Notes: generated from the sequence alone by a model not told the origin. DNA of 64,000 nt from Oribacterium asaccharolyticum ACB7 (GCF_000238075.1 NZ_JH414504.1:292886-356885), one strand, 5' to 3'. Counted from the stretch's first letter, positions 5,805 through 15,481 are shown. A program made the numbers and translations.

Positions 5805-7340
5805 GTGATTATTTTAATTGATTTTGAAAATACGCATGCCAGCGGCTTTCAAGGTGTAGAATACTTGGATGAGAAAGATACGTTGGTTGTGTATTACAGT
5901 GACGAAAATTCAGCGGTAAGCAAGGGTCTGGTTGAGGATTTAAGACAAAAAAATGTGCATGTCAGAATGGTTAAGCTTTTAAAACAACACAGTAATGCCT
6001 TGGATATGTATATTGCCTCTACCACGGGGATGTTTCTGGATACGGGAGAAAAAATCTGCATTGTCTCAAAGGACAGAGGTTATGCCGCGGTGAGAGATTT
6101 TTGGCACAGCTTAAGAGGCGCGGAAATTCTTTTGGGAGAAACCATAGAGGAATGTTTCTTAAATTCCGTAGCAAATGATGATGAAAGAATCCGAAGAGCA
6201 AAGGACCGGAGTCAAAAAGCACTGCTGACGGAATCCTTTGAAACGATGAATAATATTCCTACCAGGCCAACTTTAAGCAGAAGCAATTATTGGAGAAGAA
6301 AAAAACAGATTAACTATGATTTAAGCAAACATTTGGCACCGGTCGAAATTTTGCCGAATCCTTTGGCAAAGCCGGAACAGGAAAACGGATATTCCGTGGA
6401 GGAAACGGAACTCGTCGACCTGGTGGAGGAAATCAAAGAAGAGCTGGCCTTAAAGAGGAATAGGGAAGAGGAGGATTCTTTTATTTTGGAATCTACTCCG
6501 GATGCGGTTTCGGATGGTTCCGAAGCTATAAAAGAAGAAATGAAGGAAGAGGGGCATATTGAGGATAAAACGGAAAGCATTCCGGAAATAAAGCATGAAA
6601 GTTTCCGAAATGACAATCCTCAGCTTATGCGCAGGGAGATGAAAAAGAACGACAATCAAGTTCGTTTTGTTTATGATCCTGTGAAGAAGGCTATGATGAA
6701 AGTGGAAGAGACGGAACCCCTGGCTTCTTCGGAAGAAAGAGAAGAGAATCATTCCCCTGTAAGCAATTTGGAACTTTCCGGTGAACATGTCGAATCGGCT
6801 CGGACTCACCCTGAGGATGTCCATGAAGAACATAAGAAGAGAAATAATCGAAGAAGAGGCGGACGGAAGAAGGAAACAGAAAAAAAGCTGTCTATAAGCA
6901 GGGAAAAGGAAGAGGAAAAGAAGGATAAGCAAGTTAAGACTGCCCCAAAGGATGAGGTAAAAGAAGAGCAGTCTGTAGTGGCTAAGCAGGACATAGAAAA
7001 AGAAAAGCAGGTGTCGGAAAGCAAAAAGGATGCTGCAAAAGGAAAGCGGCCTCAGGCAAGAAAGAAAGGCGTAGAGAAAGAAAAGAAGCCTGCATCGACC
7101 AAGAAGGGTACAAAGAAAGAAACAAAAGTTGCATCCCAAAAGCAAGAGGCGGAAGAGAAGCAAACAGAGACAACGACTGAAAATAGGATAAAGCAAGAAG
7201 AAAAGGCGGAAGGAAATAAAGAGAATACTGAAAAAAGAAGCAGGAGAAGAAGCAATACACAAAAGAGTAAAAAAAAGGAAGAGGGTTTGAACGTTCAAGA
7301 GAGTACAAGTGCTGAACCTGTAGAGAAGAGTAAGGAGTAG
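5805..7340 (+). CDS. PIN-like nuclease-fold protein with long Lys/Glu-rich tail
   Basis: 511 residues, GTG start with AGGAGAGC upstream. Residues 1-120 form a PIN-like domain: 'IILIDFENT' with Asp6/Glu8, 'NALDMYIAS' with Asp67 and 'IVSKDRGY' with Asp90, the spaced acidic set expected of metal-dependent RNases. Residues of about 125-511 are low-complexity, dominated by Lys, Glu, Arg and Ser, with a 'KKRNNRRRGGRKK' block; this looks disordered and possibly RNA-binding. The usual PIN homologue is much shorter than this protein. It likely cuts or binds RNA, but the substrate is unknown. It is co-oriented with the gene at 4641 and ends at a terminator. Confidence 0.75.
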   Translation: MIILIDFENTHASGFQGVEYLDEKDTLVVYYSDENSAVSKGLVEDLRQKNVHVRMVKLLKQHSNALDMYIASTTGMFLDTGEKICIVSKDRGYAAVRDFWHSLRGAEILLGETIEECFLNSVANDDERIRRAKDRSQKALLTESFETMNNIPTRPTLSRSNYWRRKKQINYDLSKHLAPVEILPNPLAKPEQENGYSVEETELVDLVEEIKEELALKRNREEEDSFILESTPDAVSDGSEAIKEEMKEEGHIEDKTESIPEIKHESFRNDNPQLMRREMKKNDNQVRFVYDPVKKAMMKVEETEPLASSEEREENHSPVSNLELSGEHVESARTHPEDVHEEHKKRNNRRRGGRKKETEKKLSISREKEEEKKDKQVKTAPKDEVKEEQSVVAKQDIEKEKQVSESKKDAAKGKRPQARKKGVEKEKKPASTKKGTKKETKVASQKQEAEEKQTETTTENRIKQEEKAEGNKENTEKRSRRRSNTQKSKKKEEGLNVQESTSAEPVEKSKE

Positions 7341-7350
7341 AAAAGAAGAA

Positions 7351-7395
7351 GCGAGTATCGGGTGAAAAACCTGCAATACTCGCTTTTCCTTTTTC
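7351..7395 (+). terminator. Intrinsic terminator after the PIN-like gene
   Basis: GCGAGTAT (7351-7358) pairs with ATACTCGC (7376-7383), followed by a T-rich run TTTTCCTTTTTCT. Confidence 0.8.
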
Positions 7396-7412
7396 TACTC
7401 ATAACGAGTATC

Positions 7413-7437
7413 GCTCGCAAAGCGTGCGTTATCTCGT
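7413..7437. repeat. Copy of a dispersed GC-rich repeat, overlapping the end of the pseudouridine synthase gene
   Basis: GCTCGCAAAGCGTGCGTTATC followed by TCGT resembles the units at 56304-56381. It spans the stop codon of the minus-strand gene that ends at 7429. Confidence 0.5.
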
Positions 7438-8424
7438 TTGAAGCTTTAAATTTCGAATTAAGTTTTGAAAATCATCGGGCAGAGGAATTTCAAAATTTTT
7501 TCCGGATAGTGGATATAAAGCATTGTTTTCCTGGATTTCCGGAAAACTGAGGGAATAGGCGTGTAAGAGTTGTCGATGAATGCCTTTTTTTCGATATTCC
7601 CTGTTTATTCCTTGCTCGCCATATTTCTCATCACCTAGAATGGGATGTTTCAGAAAGGCAAGCTGACTACGAATTTGATGTGTTTTTCCCGTTATCAACT
7701 GAATGGAGAGAAGTGAAAACAGCTGTTCCCGATCCCGGTATTTTTGAATAGCGGAAAAGTCCGCACGAATGTGTTCTCCTTCCCCTTCTTGCACCTGTAT
7801 CACCTTATTGATTTTAGAATTCTTTCGGATAAAGCTTTCCTGTAAGCCGTCTTCCCGAAAATCGCCTACGACAAGCGCCTGATACCGCTTTTGAATTTTG
7901 TGCTCCTGAATCAATCTGCCTAAATTCTGTGAGGCTGTCAAAGTTTTTCCAAACAGAATCAGCCCGGAGGTATTACGATCCAATCGGTTGGCTATACCCG
8001 GACGAAAGGTTTCCCTTGTTTCGCTGCTTTGTTCTCCTTTATCCAAAAGATAGGAGGAAAGTAGCGAATTTACGGATAAAGTGGACTTCGCGTCATTTTC
8101 GGATAAAAGCCCGGCAGGCTTATTGAAAACAATGAGGTTTTGATCTTCGTACACGATAAACTTCTTGTAGAAGTCGCTCCAAATGCCTTCTTCCACTCTC
8201 GGCAACGAACATAGCTTTTGTAGGCTTTCTTCACTAAAGTAGAGTTGAACTTTATCTCCGAAAGATAAAAGTTCCTTTCCGTTTGCTTTTTTCCCGTTTA
8301 AAAGAATATTCTTTTTCCGTAGCATTTTATAGAGAAATGCATCGTTCTGCCCTTTAAAAAATTTTTGTAGAAGCTTTAAGAGCTTTTGCTCTTTTTCATT
8401 TTCCGAAACCAAAATTTCGCGCAT
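7429..8424 (-). CDS. RluA-family 23S rRNA pseudouridine synthase
   Basis: 331 residues. The N-terminal about 75 residues resemble an S4-like RNA-binding domain ('MLRKKNILLNGKKANGKELL'). The catalytic core has 'NRLDRNTSGLILFGKT', whose Asp is the pseudouridine synthase nucleophile, plus 'LITGKTHQIRSQLAF' and 'HPILGDEKYG', all RluA-family signatures. It isomerises uridine in 23S rRNA; whether RluC- or RluD-like specificity applies cannot be read here. It lies 3 nt downstream of the dehydrogenase gene on the same strand, so the two are co-transcribed, with a dispersed repeat at its stop codon. Confidence 0.88.
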   Translation of the reverse strand: MREILVSENEKEQKLLKLLQKFFKGQNDAFLYKMLRKKNILLNGKKANGKELLSFGDKVQLYFSEESLQKLCSLPRVEEGIWSDFYKKFIVYEDQNLIVFNKPAGLLSENDAKSTLSVNSLLSSYLLDKGEQSSETRETFRPGIANRLDRNTSGLILFGKTLTASQNLGRLIQEHKIQKRYQALVVGDFREDGLQESFIRKNSKINKVIQVQEGEGEHIRADFSAIQKYRDREQLFSLLSIQLITGKTHQIRSQLAFLKHPILGDEKYGEQGINREYRKKGIHRQLLHAYSLSFPEIQENNALYPLSGKNFEIPLPDDFQNLIRNLKLQTR

Positions 8425-8427
8425 GTG

Positions 8428-9192
8428 TCACCTATATAGCTTTCTAAGAAGCAGTAAGAGAAACTCGTCAGGAATTATTTGAGAAAGAACATAAAAAACC
8501 TTCATAGGAAAACCGTAGATGGAAAGCGGTCGATCCAGAACGCTGTCCACCAGGGCGGTCTTGGCTACTTTCTTGGGATTGGCCATAAAGAAGGATTTGA
8601 TTGCTTTTAACTTACTCTCATTTCCGGCTACAGAGAAAAAGGCGGTGTCAACCGGACCGGGACAAACTGTGGTAACGCCGATTTCTTTTTGCTTCAGTTC
8701 CTCTCTTAAAGAAAGAGAAAAGGAGTAGACATAGGCTTTTGTTGCGGCATAAACGGAAAATTCTCTTTGGGGTAAAAAAGCGGCAGCGGAAGCAAATTGG
8801 ATAATTCTGGATTTTCTTCTCATGTAAGGAAGGGAATAGAGGGTGAATGCTGTCAGTGCTTTTATGTTTAAATCAATCATATTTAGTTGCGCTTCAGAAG
8901 AAAGACTGCAAGCCTCCCCCAGTTTTCCGAAACCGGCGGCATTCACCAAAAAAAGAATTTTGGGATTTTCTTTTCTCAAAGTTTCTTTATATTGAGAAAG
9001 GCTTTCCTTTTTTGTTAAATCATAAGGAAAAATCTTCACTTTTCGAAAGAATAGATGAGATAGCTCGTCTAAGGCGGACTTATTCCGTGAAAAGAACCAA
9101 AATTCCTGAATTGCCGGAATCCGGTCCTGTAATAAAAGACAAAGTTCTCTTCCGATACCGGAACTCGCGCCGTTAATCACTGCAACATTCAT
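8428..9192 (-). CDS. Short-chain dehydrogenase/reductase (SDR)
   Basis: 254 residues. The N-terminal Rossmann motif 'INGASSGIGREL' binds NAD(P)H, 'LVNAAGFG' is the NAG-like motif, and 'YAATKAYVYSFSLSLREEL' supplies the catalytic Tyr and Lys. 'TTVCPGPVDTAFF' is the typical PG motif. The pattern fits the DltE/YqjQ-like subgroup of classical SDRs, whose substrates are mostly unknown. The C-terminus is hydrophobic ('YVLSQIIPDEFLLLLL') and may touch the membrane. It is first gene of a two-gene operon with the pseudouridine synthase. Confidence 0.85.
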   Translation of the reverse strand: MNVAVINGASSGIGRELCLLLQDRIPAIQEFWFFSRNKSALDELSHLFFRKVKIFPYDLTKKESLSQYKETLRKENPKILFLVNAAGFGKLGEACSLSSEAQLNMIDLNIKALTAFTLYSLPYMRRKSRIIQFASAAAFLPQREFSVYAATKAYVYSFSLSLREELKQKEIGVTTVCPGPVDTAFFSVAGNESKLKAIKSFFMANPKKVAKTALVDSVLDRPLSIYGFPMKVFYVLSQIIPDEFLLLLLRKLYR

Positions 9193-9308
9193 AGTATACC
9201 TCTAAAGTATCCCCGATTTATGTAAGCAAAACGGAAACAGCCTTCGCATAGGAAGCGGGGAAATCTTGTAAAAAACATGCATGAACTAAGATACAATCAC
9301 TTATATAG

Positions 9309-9347
9309 CAAAAAATCCTAAAAAATACAAAGTACTTTTTAGGATTT
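9309..9347 (-). terminator. Terminator for tRNA-Leu(AAG)
   Basis: On the minus strand AAATCCTAAAAA pairs with TTTTTTAGGATTT, ending in a T run. It starts only a few bases beyond the tRNA 3' end. Confidence 0.8.
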
Positions 9348-9353
9348 CTCTTC

Positions 9354-9436
9354 TGCGGGAGATGGGACTTGAACCCACACGCCCAACCGGACACAAGATC
9401 CTTAGTCTTGCCTGTCTGCCATTCCAGCACTCCCGC
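9354..9436 (-). tRNA. tRNA-Leu (anticodon AAG)
   Basis: 83-nt class II cloverleaf. The acceptor GCGGGAG pairs with CTCCCGC; the anticodon stem CAAGA/TCTTG encloses loop CTAAGGA with anticodon AAG. A long variable arm (GTCCGGTTGGGC) and the T-arm GTGGGTTCAAGTCCCAT follow. CCA is not encoded. Its T-arm shares 18 identical bases with the attachment-site candidate at 4481-4498. Confidence 0.93.
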
Positions 9437-9915
9437 GCAACAGAGTGATACTAACATAATGTTGCTCTATATGCAAGAACTTTTTTTGAAAAAGATATGC
9501 AATCAAGAGATATAAAGAAAGTATTAAATTCTTAATTGTGATAGATAGAATATTTTTATTTGACTTCTTTTCATCTGCTGCATAGTCTTGTGATAGAAGT
9601 GTTTCAGAAAGTTCTTAAGTTAAATCGTTTCGTTGTAAAACAGTTTCATCTTCCGAAATATTCCATATTGATTTCTTTCTATTCAAGTATTCAGAAAAAT
9701 CTGCTTTTTTCTATGCAAAGCATTCAGAAAAATCTACTTCTTTGTATTAGACCATTTAGAAAAATTCCGAATAAAGTATTTTGGCACATAAACTATTATA
9801 GACTTGTTTCTTTTTCGTTTTAAAGCTTTCCAATTCCAAAGATTCAAAAAGCTTTTTCAATTCTTTTTCTACATTTTACTCCACGTATTTCCAATTCATA
9901 AATAAGGAGGCTGCT
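9437..9915. other. AT-rich intergenic region without a supported gene
   Basis: About 480 bp, very A+T rich. It contains three imperfect copies of an ATTCAGAAAAATCT-like motif (about 9689, 9720, 9750). An 87-codon open frame at 9560-9823 has no ribosome binding site and odd composition, so I do not call it. Divergent promoters for the tRNA and for the + strand operon presumably lie here, but I cannot place them. Confidence 0.6.
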
Positions 9916-11541
9916 ATGTTGGCAAATGTTTACTCGGCCGGTCTTATTGGACTGAATGCCTGTCTTTTTTCAGTTCAAGTGGACGAATGCAATGGCTTAC
10001 CCCGCTCTATTATTGTGGGAAATGTATCGCCGTCTGTTCGGGAAGGTTTGGAAAGAGCCATTATTGCTTTGAAAAATAATGGTTTTGACTTACCTCCCAA
10101 AAAAATAACCATTAATATTCAACCGGCAGATGTCAGAAAAAACGGAACTTCTTTTGATTTTGCGATTCTTGCAGGCATGTTTATTGCAACGAACGTAAAA
10201 GAAAATCCTTATCAGAATTATGCCTTTCTGGGAGAACTTGGATTGGATGGAGAAATTAAGCATATTCCCGGAGTACTTCCCATGACTCTGGCTATGGAAG
10301 AAGCAGGGATAGAAGGGGTATTTGTGGGAAAGGAGGATGAAAAAGAGGCTTTACATTGTAAGAAATTGAAAATCATTGCCCTATCGTGTGTTCGGGAATG
10401 GATAAAAATTCTATATCCCTTTTTGATTAAAAAACCATCTCTAAACAGCTTGGAAATGAAGTTGAAAGGAAGTCGAAAAATTGAGGTCAAGAAGTCCTGT
10501 ATTTCACAAAATCAAACGAAGAAGATTTGTATGGGTTTTCCACTTTCCGCTAAAGATAATAAAGTACAAAAGGAGATTGCCGACTTTAGTGACATTGCCG
10601 GGCAAGAAGCGGGAATTCGCGCTTGTGTCATTGCTGCTGCCGGTATGCATGCCATGCTTTTTTCGGGACCTGCCGGCAGTGGAAAAAGTATGTTGGCAAG
10701 ACGGATTCCCGGGATTTTGCCGAAGCTTTCCGAAGAAGAAAAGCTGGAGGTAAGTAAAATTTATTCTATTGCCGGTGACTTATCCGGAGAAGAGGGACTC
10801 CTTCAAGAAAGACCTTTTCGCGCGCCTCATACAGCTATTAGTCAAAATACCCTTTTGGGTGGGATGGTAGGGGGGAACTTGGTACCGGGTGAACTTGCAC
10901 TCGCTACGAAGGGAGTTCTGTTTTTGGATGAGTTGCCTCTCTTTCGTAAGGAAACCATAGAGGCTCTACGTAGCCCTTTAGAGGAAAAGGAGGTTGTACT
11001 GCATCGTTTGCAGCAAGTGTTTTCCTATAAAGTGGATTGTATTTTGGTTGCTGCGATGAATCCTTGCCCCTGCGGCTTTTTTCCGGACAGAAATCGCTGT
11101 CACTGTACACCCGGGCAGATCCGTGCCTATCAAAGGGGAATTTCCAAGCCGATTTTGGAGAGAATTGATATTTCTTTGGAATTGCCTCCGGTAGCCTTGG
11201 AAAATGCCTTGGGAAAAGAGAAGAAGTTTTCTTCGGAAGAATTGAGCAAACAGGTTATTGAAGCAAGAAGAAGACAAAATGAGCGCTTCAAGGCAGAGGA
11301 ATACATAGAGTGGAATAGTCAGATGGGGCCTTCGGAGCTGGAAAAATACTGCTTTCTCGGCAAGAAGGAAGAAGACTTTATGAAAAAGGTTTTTGCATTA
11401 AAAAACTTGTCAATGAGAACCTATCACAAGGTATTAAAGGTGGCAAGAACCATAGCGGATGTCGATGGAAAAGAGGACATTACTGTAGAACATTTGGCGG
11501 AAGCGGTAAGTTATCGAATTGTAGAGGAAAATTTATACTAA
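9916..11541 (+). CDS. comM: YifB/ComM-family Mg-chelatase-like AAA+ ATPase
   Basis: 541 residues. The N-terminal domain ('VYSAGLIGLNACLFSVQVDE', 'GLPRSIIVGN', 'PADVRKNGTSFDFAIL') is the Lon-like fold of the family. The AAA+ core follows, with Walker A 'GPAGSGKS' at 251-258, Walker B 'GVLFLDELPLF' and the 'NPCPCG' zinc-like motif. ComM in Haemophilus and Vibrio is a branch-migration helicase that helps integrate transformed DNA; the Firmicute homologues are assumed similar. The ATG follows AAGGAGG. It is 10 nt upstream of dprA, a competence/recombination partner, which supports that role. Confidence 0.9.
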   Translation: MLANVYSAGLIGLNACLFSVQVDECNGLPRSIIVGNVSPSVREGLERAIIALKNNGFDLPPKKITINIQPADVRKNGTSFDFAILAGMFIATNVKENPYQNYAFLGELGLDGEIKHIPGVLPMTLAMEEAGIEGVFVGKEDEKEALHCKKLKIIALSCVREWIKILYPFLIKKPSLNSLEMKLKGSRKIEVKKSCISQNQTKKICMGFPLSAKDNKVQKEIADFSDIAGQEAGIRACVIAAAGMHAMLFSGPAGSGKSMLARRIPGILPKLSEEEKLEVSKIYSIAGDLSGEEGLLQERPFRAPHTAISQNTLLGGMVGGNLVPGELALATKGVLFLDELPLFRKETIEALRSPLEEKEVVLHRLQQVFSYKVDCILVAAMNPCPCGFFPDRNRCHCTPGQIRAYQRGISKPILERIDISLELPPVALENALGKEKKFSSEELSKQVIEARRRQNERFKAEEYIEWNSQMGPSELEKYCFLGKKEEDFMKKVFALKNLSMRTYHKVLKVARTIADVDGKEDITVEHLAEAVSYRIVEENLY

Positions 11542-11551
11542 GGGGGAAAAT

Positions 11552-12400
11552 ATGCGGGAAATCTTAGCGATGGAAGAAGACTTTCCGGAAAGACTTAGAG
11601 AGATACCGGATAGCCCGAAATGTATTTATCTGATAGGGAATCTGCCTGAAAAGAAAGAACCGACGGTTGGTATTATCGGGGCAAGAAACGGAACGGAATA
11701 TGGGAAAAAAGTTGCTTTGAGTCTTGCGCGGGAGCTTGTCGCTTACGGTATAGGAATAGTTAGCGGGATGGCTTACGGAATTGACAGTGCAGCACATAGA
11801 GGGGCATTGGAGGGAGGCGGGAAAACCTATGCGGTTTTGGGTTCCGGTGCTGATGTTTGTTATCCTGCGGTCAATCAAAAGCTCTATGAGGAAATTGCAA
11901 AGACGGGAGGGATTATTAGTGAGTATGCACCCGGGGCCCCTCCTCTACCCCATCATTTTGTTGAAAGAAATCGTTTGATTGCCGGTTTATCCGACGTTCT
12001 GATTGTGGTTGAGGCAAGGGAACGTTCCGGCACATTTATCACCGTGGATCGTGCATTGGAACAGGGGAAACAGGTTTTTGCGGTACCCGGTAGGATTAGC
12101 GATGCGCTCTCCAAGGGGTGTAATAAATTGCTTATGGAGGGAGCGGGAATCTGTCTGTCCCAAGCGGATATCCTGCATTGCTTTTCTATAGAAGCAGGAG
12201 AGAAGAAGCAAGCGGAAATCCATTTGAATGAAGAAGAAAATAGGGTTTATCAGGCCTTACGCTTGGACGGAAAACATATTGATTGTTTGGCAAAGGAATT
12301 AAAGATGTCCGTAGAAAAGCTGTATCCCATATTGATTGGACTTGAACTTTCGGGCTATTGTGAGTCTAAAGGGAATACATATTCCCGTAGAAGTTTGTAA
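11552..12400 (+). CDS. dprA: DNA-processing protein DprA (Smf)
   Basis: 282 residues with the Rossmann-like DprA core: 'VGIIGARNGTEYGKKVA', 'IVSGMAYGIDSAAHRGAL', 'VLGSGADVCYP', 'ERNRLIAGLSD' and 'GTFITVDRALEQGKQVFAVPG'. DprA loads RecA on incoming single-stranded DNA. A C-terminal winged-helix-like segment ('VYQALRLDGKHIDCLAKELK') is present. The gene follows comM by 10 nt and precedes topA, the standard Firmicute order. The start ATG has a GGGGGAAA site. Confidence 0.93.
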   Translation: MREILAMEEDFPERLREIPDSPKCIYLIGNLPEKKEPTVGIIGARNGTEYGKKVALSLARELVAYGIGIVSGMAYGIDSAAHRGALEGGGKTYAVLGSGADVCYPAVNQKLYEEIAKTGGIISEYAPGAPPLPHHFVERNRLIAGLSDVLIVVEARERSGTFITVDRALEQGKQVFAVPGRISDALSKGCNKLLMEGAGICLSQADILHCFSIEAGEKKQAEIHLNEEENRVYQALRLDGKHIDCLAKELKMSVEKLYPILIGLELSGYCESKGNTYSRRSL

Positions 12401-12495
12401 GGAAAAACATCTTAGCCTTGCAATTTTTTTCTTCATCGTTTATATTGTCCACGTTTTTATAAGAAAAAGGAACGGAATAGGAGGAGAGGCTTTTC

Positions 12496-14505
12496 ATGGC
12501 AGATAACTTAATTATTGTAGAGTCTCCGGCAAAAGTTAAAACAATAAGCAAGTTTTTGGGAAAATCATACACGATTGACGCAACAATGGGGCACTTGATT
12601 GACATGCCCAAGAGTTCCCTCGGAGTGGACGTGGAGAATCACTATGAACCGAAATACATTACCATTCGAGGAAAAGGGGATCTCTTAAGTAAGTTAAAAA
12701 AGGAAGCAAAGAAAGCCGATAAGATTTACTTGGCAACCGACCCGGATCGTGAAGGCGAAGCGATTAGCTGGCATTTGCAAAATGAGCTCCTGAAAGATGA
12801 GAAGAATAAAAAGAAGATTTCTCGTATTAGTTTCAATGAAATTACAAAAAATGCAGTGAAAAACGCCTTAAAAAATCCGAGAGAAATCGATATGAATCTG
12901 GTTAACGCACAGCAGGCCAGAAGAGTAATGGATCGTTTGGTGGGATATACCATCAGTCCTTTGCTTTGGCAAAAGATTCGAAAGGGGCTTTCTGCAGGAA
13001 GAGTTCAGTCCGTAGCGCTGAAAATGATTTGTGACAGAGAAGCAGAGATTGCAGCCTTCGTGCCCGAGGAATATTGGACGCTTGAAGCAGCCTTCAACGT
13101 TGGAAAGAAGACGCTTGAAGCAAGCTTTTACGGAAAAGAAAAGCGAATTCCTTTAGATAAGGAAGAAACGGTCAGTGCTATTATAAAGGAAATCGGAAAG
13201 AATAAGCTTACTGTAGTCGAAAAAAAACAGGGAGAGAGGCGGAAAAAAGCCCCCCTGCCTTTTACGACATCCACTTTGCAGCAGGAAGCGGCAAAGCTCC
13301 TGTCTTTTCCGACCCAGAAGACCATGCGTATTGCACAGAAGCTATACGAGGGTGTAAATGTGAAGGGGAGAGGTGTTGTAGGTCTTATTACGTACTTAAG
13401 AACCGATTCTACCCGTATTTCGGAGGAGGCGCAGCAGGCGGTTCTGGAAAAAATTCGAACAGAGTATGGCGAGGACTATTGCCAAAAGAAGAACAGAGAA
13501 GAAAAGACGGATGTAAAGATTCAGGATGCACACGAAGCAATTCGTCCAAGCTACCTGGAAATTACACCCTTTGAGGCAAAAGACAGTCTGGAAAAGGATG
13601 AATACAAATTATATCAATTGATTTATAAGCGTTTTGTAGCCTCCAGAATGGAGAGTGCGGTTTATCAGACGGAGACCATCATGCTTTCCGCAAAAGACTA
13701 TATTTTTACCTTGAGCGGAAGTAAGCTGCTTTTTGACGGTTTTCTTGCGGTATATATGTCCGAGGAGGATAAGGCGGAAAAAAATGTAATGCTTCCGGCC
13801 ATGGAAGTAGGAGATTCCTTCTCGGTAAAGGAATGGATAAAGGAACAGCATTTTACACAAGCTCCCGCACACTTTACGGAGGCATCGCTTGTTAAAGCGT
13901 TGGAAGAAGGCGGAATAGGCAGGCCCTCAACCTATGCTCCTACAATCGCTACCCTACTTTTAAGACGTTATGTTACGAAAGAAAAGAAAAATATCTTTGT
14001 TACGGAGCTCGGCAATGCAGTAAATGAGATGATGTCTCAAAATTTTCCGACGATTGTAGATAAGGCTTTTACCGCAAACCTGGAGTCATTACTGGATTCT
14101 GTGAGTGTGGGAGATACACAGTGGAAGACGATTATAGAGAATTTTTATCCGGATCTTTCCACTGCTGTCGAGAAAGCCAGAGAAGAAGTCAGTAAGGTGG
14201 ACATAAAAGAAGAAGAAACAGATGTTATTTGTGATAAGTGCGGACGAAAGATGGTCTTAAAATACGGTCCCCACGGAAAATTCCTTGCTTGTCCCGGTTT
14301 TCCTGAATGTAAGAATACAAAACCCTATGTGGAGTATGCCGGATTCCTATGTCCTACTTGCGGGGCGGAGTGCGTAAAGAAGAGAAGCAAAAAGGGAAGG
14401 ATTTTCTATTCCTGCTCTCGATATCCGGAATGTGAGTATATGACCTGGCAAAAACCGAAGGATGCCGTAAGCGGTGAGAAAAAAGAAGGAGAAATCATGG
14501 CGTAA
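12496..14505 (+). CDS. topA: DNA topoisomerase I
   Basis: 669 residues. The Toprim start 'NLIIVESPAKVKTISKFLG' and 'ATDPDREGEAISWHL' bind the metal. The catalytic Tyr300 lies in 'GLITYLRTDSTRI'. The C-terminus carries two CxxC zinc ribbons ('CDKCGRKMVLKYGPHGKF' and 'CPTCGAECVKKRSKKGRI'). A third ribbon, present in some homologues, is absent. It relaxes negative supercoils. The ATG follows GGAGGAGAGG. It is third in the comM-dprA-topA run, with a 95-nt gap that may carry its own promoter, and is followed by a terminator. Confidence 0.95.
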   Translation: MADNLIIVESPAKVKTISKFLGKSYTIDATMGHLIDMPKSSLGVDVENHYEPKYITIRGKGDLLSKLKKEAKKADKIYLATDPDREGEAISWHLQNELLKDEKNKKKISRISFNEITKNAVKNALKNPREIDMNLVNAQQARRVMDRLVGYTISPLLWQKIRKGLSAGRVQSVALKMICDREAEIAAFVPEEYWTLEAAFNVGKKTLEASFYGKEKRIPLDKEETVSAIIKEIGKNKLTVVEKKQGERRKKAPLPFTTSTLQQEAAKLLSFPTQKTMRIAQKLYEGVNVKGRGVVGLITYLRTDSTRISEEAQQAVLEKIRTEYGEDYCQKKNREEKTDVKIQDAHEAIRPSYLEITPFEAKDSLEKDEYKLYQLIYKRFVASRMESAVYQTETIMLSAKDYIFTLSGSKLLFDGFLAVYMSEEDKAEKNVMLPAMEVGDSFSVKEWIKEQHFTQAPAHFTEASLVKALEEGGIGRPSTYAPTIATLLLRRYVTKEKKNIFVTELGNAVNEMMSQNFPTIVDKAFTANLESLLDSVSVGDTQWKTIIENFYPDLSTAVEKAREEVSKVDIKEEETDVICDKCGRKMVLKYGPHGKFLACPGFPECKNTKPYVEYAGFLCPTCGAECVKKRSKKGRIFYSCSRYPECEYMTWQKPKDAVSGEKKEGEIMA

Positions 14506-14521
14506 AATCCCTTGCAAAGCC

Positions 14522-14557
14522 GAGACTATTTTGTTATAGTAGTCTCTGCGTCTTTTT
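14522..14557 (+). terminator. Probable terminator after topA
   Basis: GAGACTA (14522-14528) pairs with TAGTCTC (14540-14546), followed by TGCGTCTTTTT. The short spacer before the T run makes it moderate. Confidence 0.6.
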
Positions 14558-14721
14558 AAGGCGAGTTTTTTACTGCCAATTTTAGGCTGCAAGACCGGAT
14601 TGATGAGTTTGTTTGGTTTTGCAAGAAAATGAACACCCTATATAAAAAACCGACGGTGTCTTTTAAGATGATTTCGGTGTGCACACAGTGTATAGGGGAA
14701 GAGAAACCAAGGAGGTATAAA

Positions 14722-15468
14722 ATGAGTGCAATTGGAATGAAGCAGTTACTGGAGGCCGGTGTACATTTTGGACATCAGACAAGAAGATGGAACCCCAAGA
14801 TGGCTCCTTACATCTACACAGAGAGAAACGGAATCCACATTATTGATTTACAGAAGACTGTAAAGTTGGTGGATGACGCTTACAACGCTCTTTCTCAGAT
14901 CGTTGCAAACGGCGGAACCGTTCTTTTCGTAGGAACTAAGAAGCAGGCTCAGGATGCTGTAAAGGCAGAGGCTCTTCGTTGCGGAGAGTTCTATGTAAAT
15001 GAGCGTTGGCTCGGCGGAATGCTTACGAACTTTAAGACCATCCGTTCCAGAATCCAGAGATTAAAGGATATCGAGAAGATGGCTGAGGATGGAACATTCG
15101 ATGTTCTTCCGAAGAAGGAAGTTACCCTTTTAAAGAAGGAGTGGGCTAAGCTTGAGGCAAACTTGGGCGGAATTAAGGATATGAAGAGAACTCCGGATGC
15201 GATTTTTGTTATCGATCCGAAGAAAGAGAAGATTTGCATTCAGGAGGCGCATTCTTTAGGAATCACTCTTTTCGGTATTGCGGATACCAATGCGGATCCT
15301 GAAGAGCTGGATTATATCATTCCGGGAAATGATGATGCTATTCGTGCTATTAAGCTGATTGTTGCCAAGATGGCGGATGCCGTTATCGAGGCAAAGCAGG
15401 GCGATATGACGGAAGAAGAGGCTGCTTTAGCCAGCAGTGAAGAGAACTTCTCCGAAGAGGAAGCATAA
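14722..15468 (+). CDS. rpsB: 30S ribosomal protein S2
   Basis: 248 residues, '[20 protein letters not shown]' then '[20 protein letters not shown]', the diagnostic S2 opening. '[20 protein letters not shown]' and '[20 protein letters not shown]' follow. I use the ATG at 14722 because AAGGAGG lies just upstream; an upstream in-frame ATG at 14629 would add 31 non-family residues. The acidic C-terminus ('[19 protein letters not shown]') is common in Lachnospiraceae S2. It forms the usual rpsB-tsf pair with a hairpin between the genes. Confidence 0.97.
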   Translation: MSAIGMKQLLEAGVHFGHQTRRWNPKMAPYIYTERNGIHIIDLQKTVKLVDDAYNALSQIVANGGTVLFVGTKKQAQDAVKAEALRCGEFYVNERWLGGMLTNFKTIRSRIQRLKDIEKMAEDGTFDVLPKKEVTLLKKEWAKLEANLGGIKDMKRTPDAIFVIDPKKEKICIQEAHSLGITLFGIADTNADPEELDYIIPGNDDAIRAIKLIVAKMADAVIEAKQGDMTEEEAALASSEENFSEEEA

Positions 15469-15481
15469 GGACTATGAATCT

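Noticed and set aside
6450..7376. 308-codon frame on the minus strand opposite the PIN-like gene
   Set aside because: It mirrors the Lys/Glu-rich tail of the + strand gene (antisense of AAG/GAA repeats gives Leu/Phe/Ser). No ribosome binding site and no family resemblance.
9560..9823. 87-codon frame in the AT-rich gap
   Set aside because: No ribosome binding site, composition of random AT-rich DNA and imperfect internal repeats explain the open frame.
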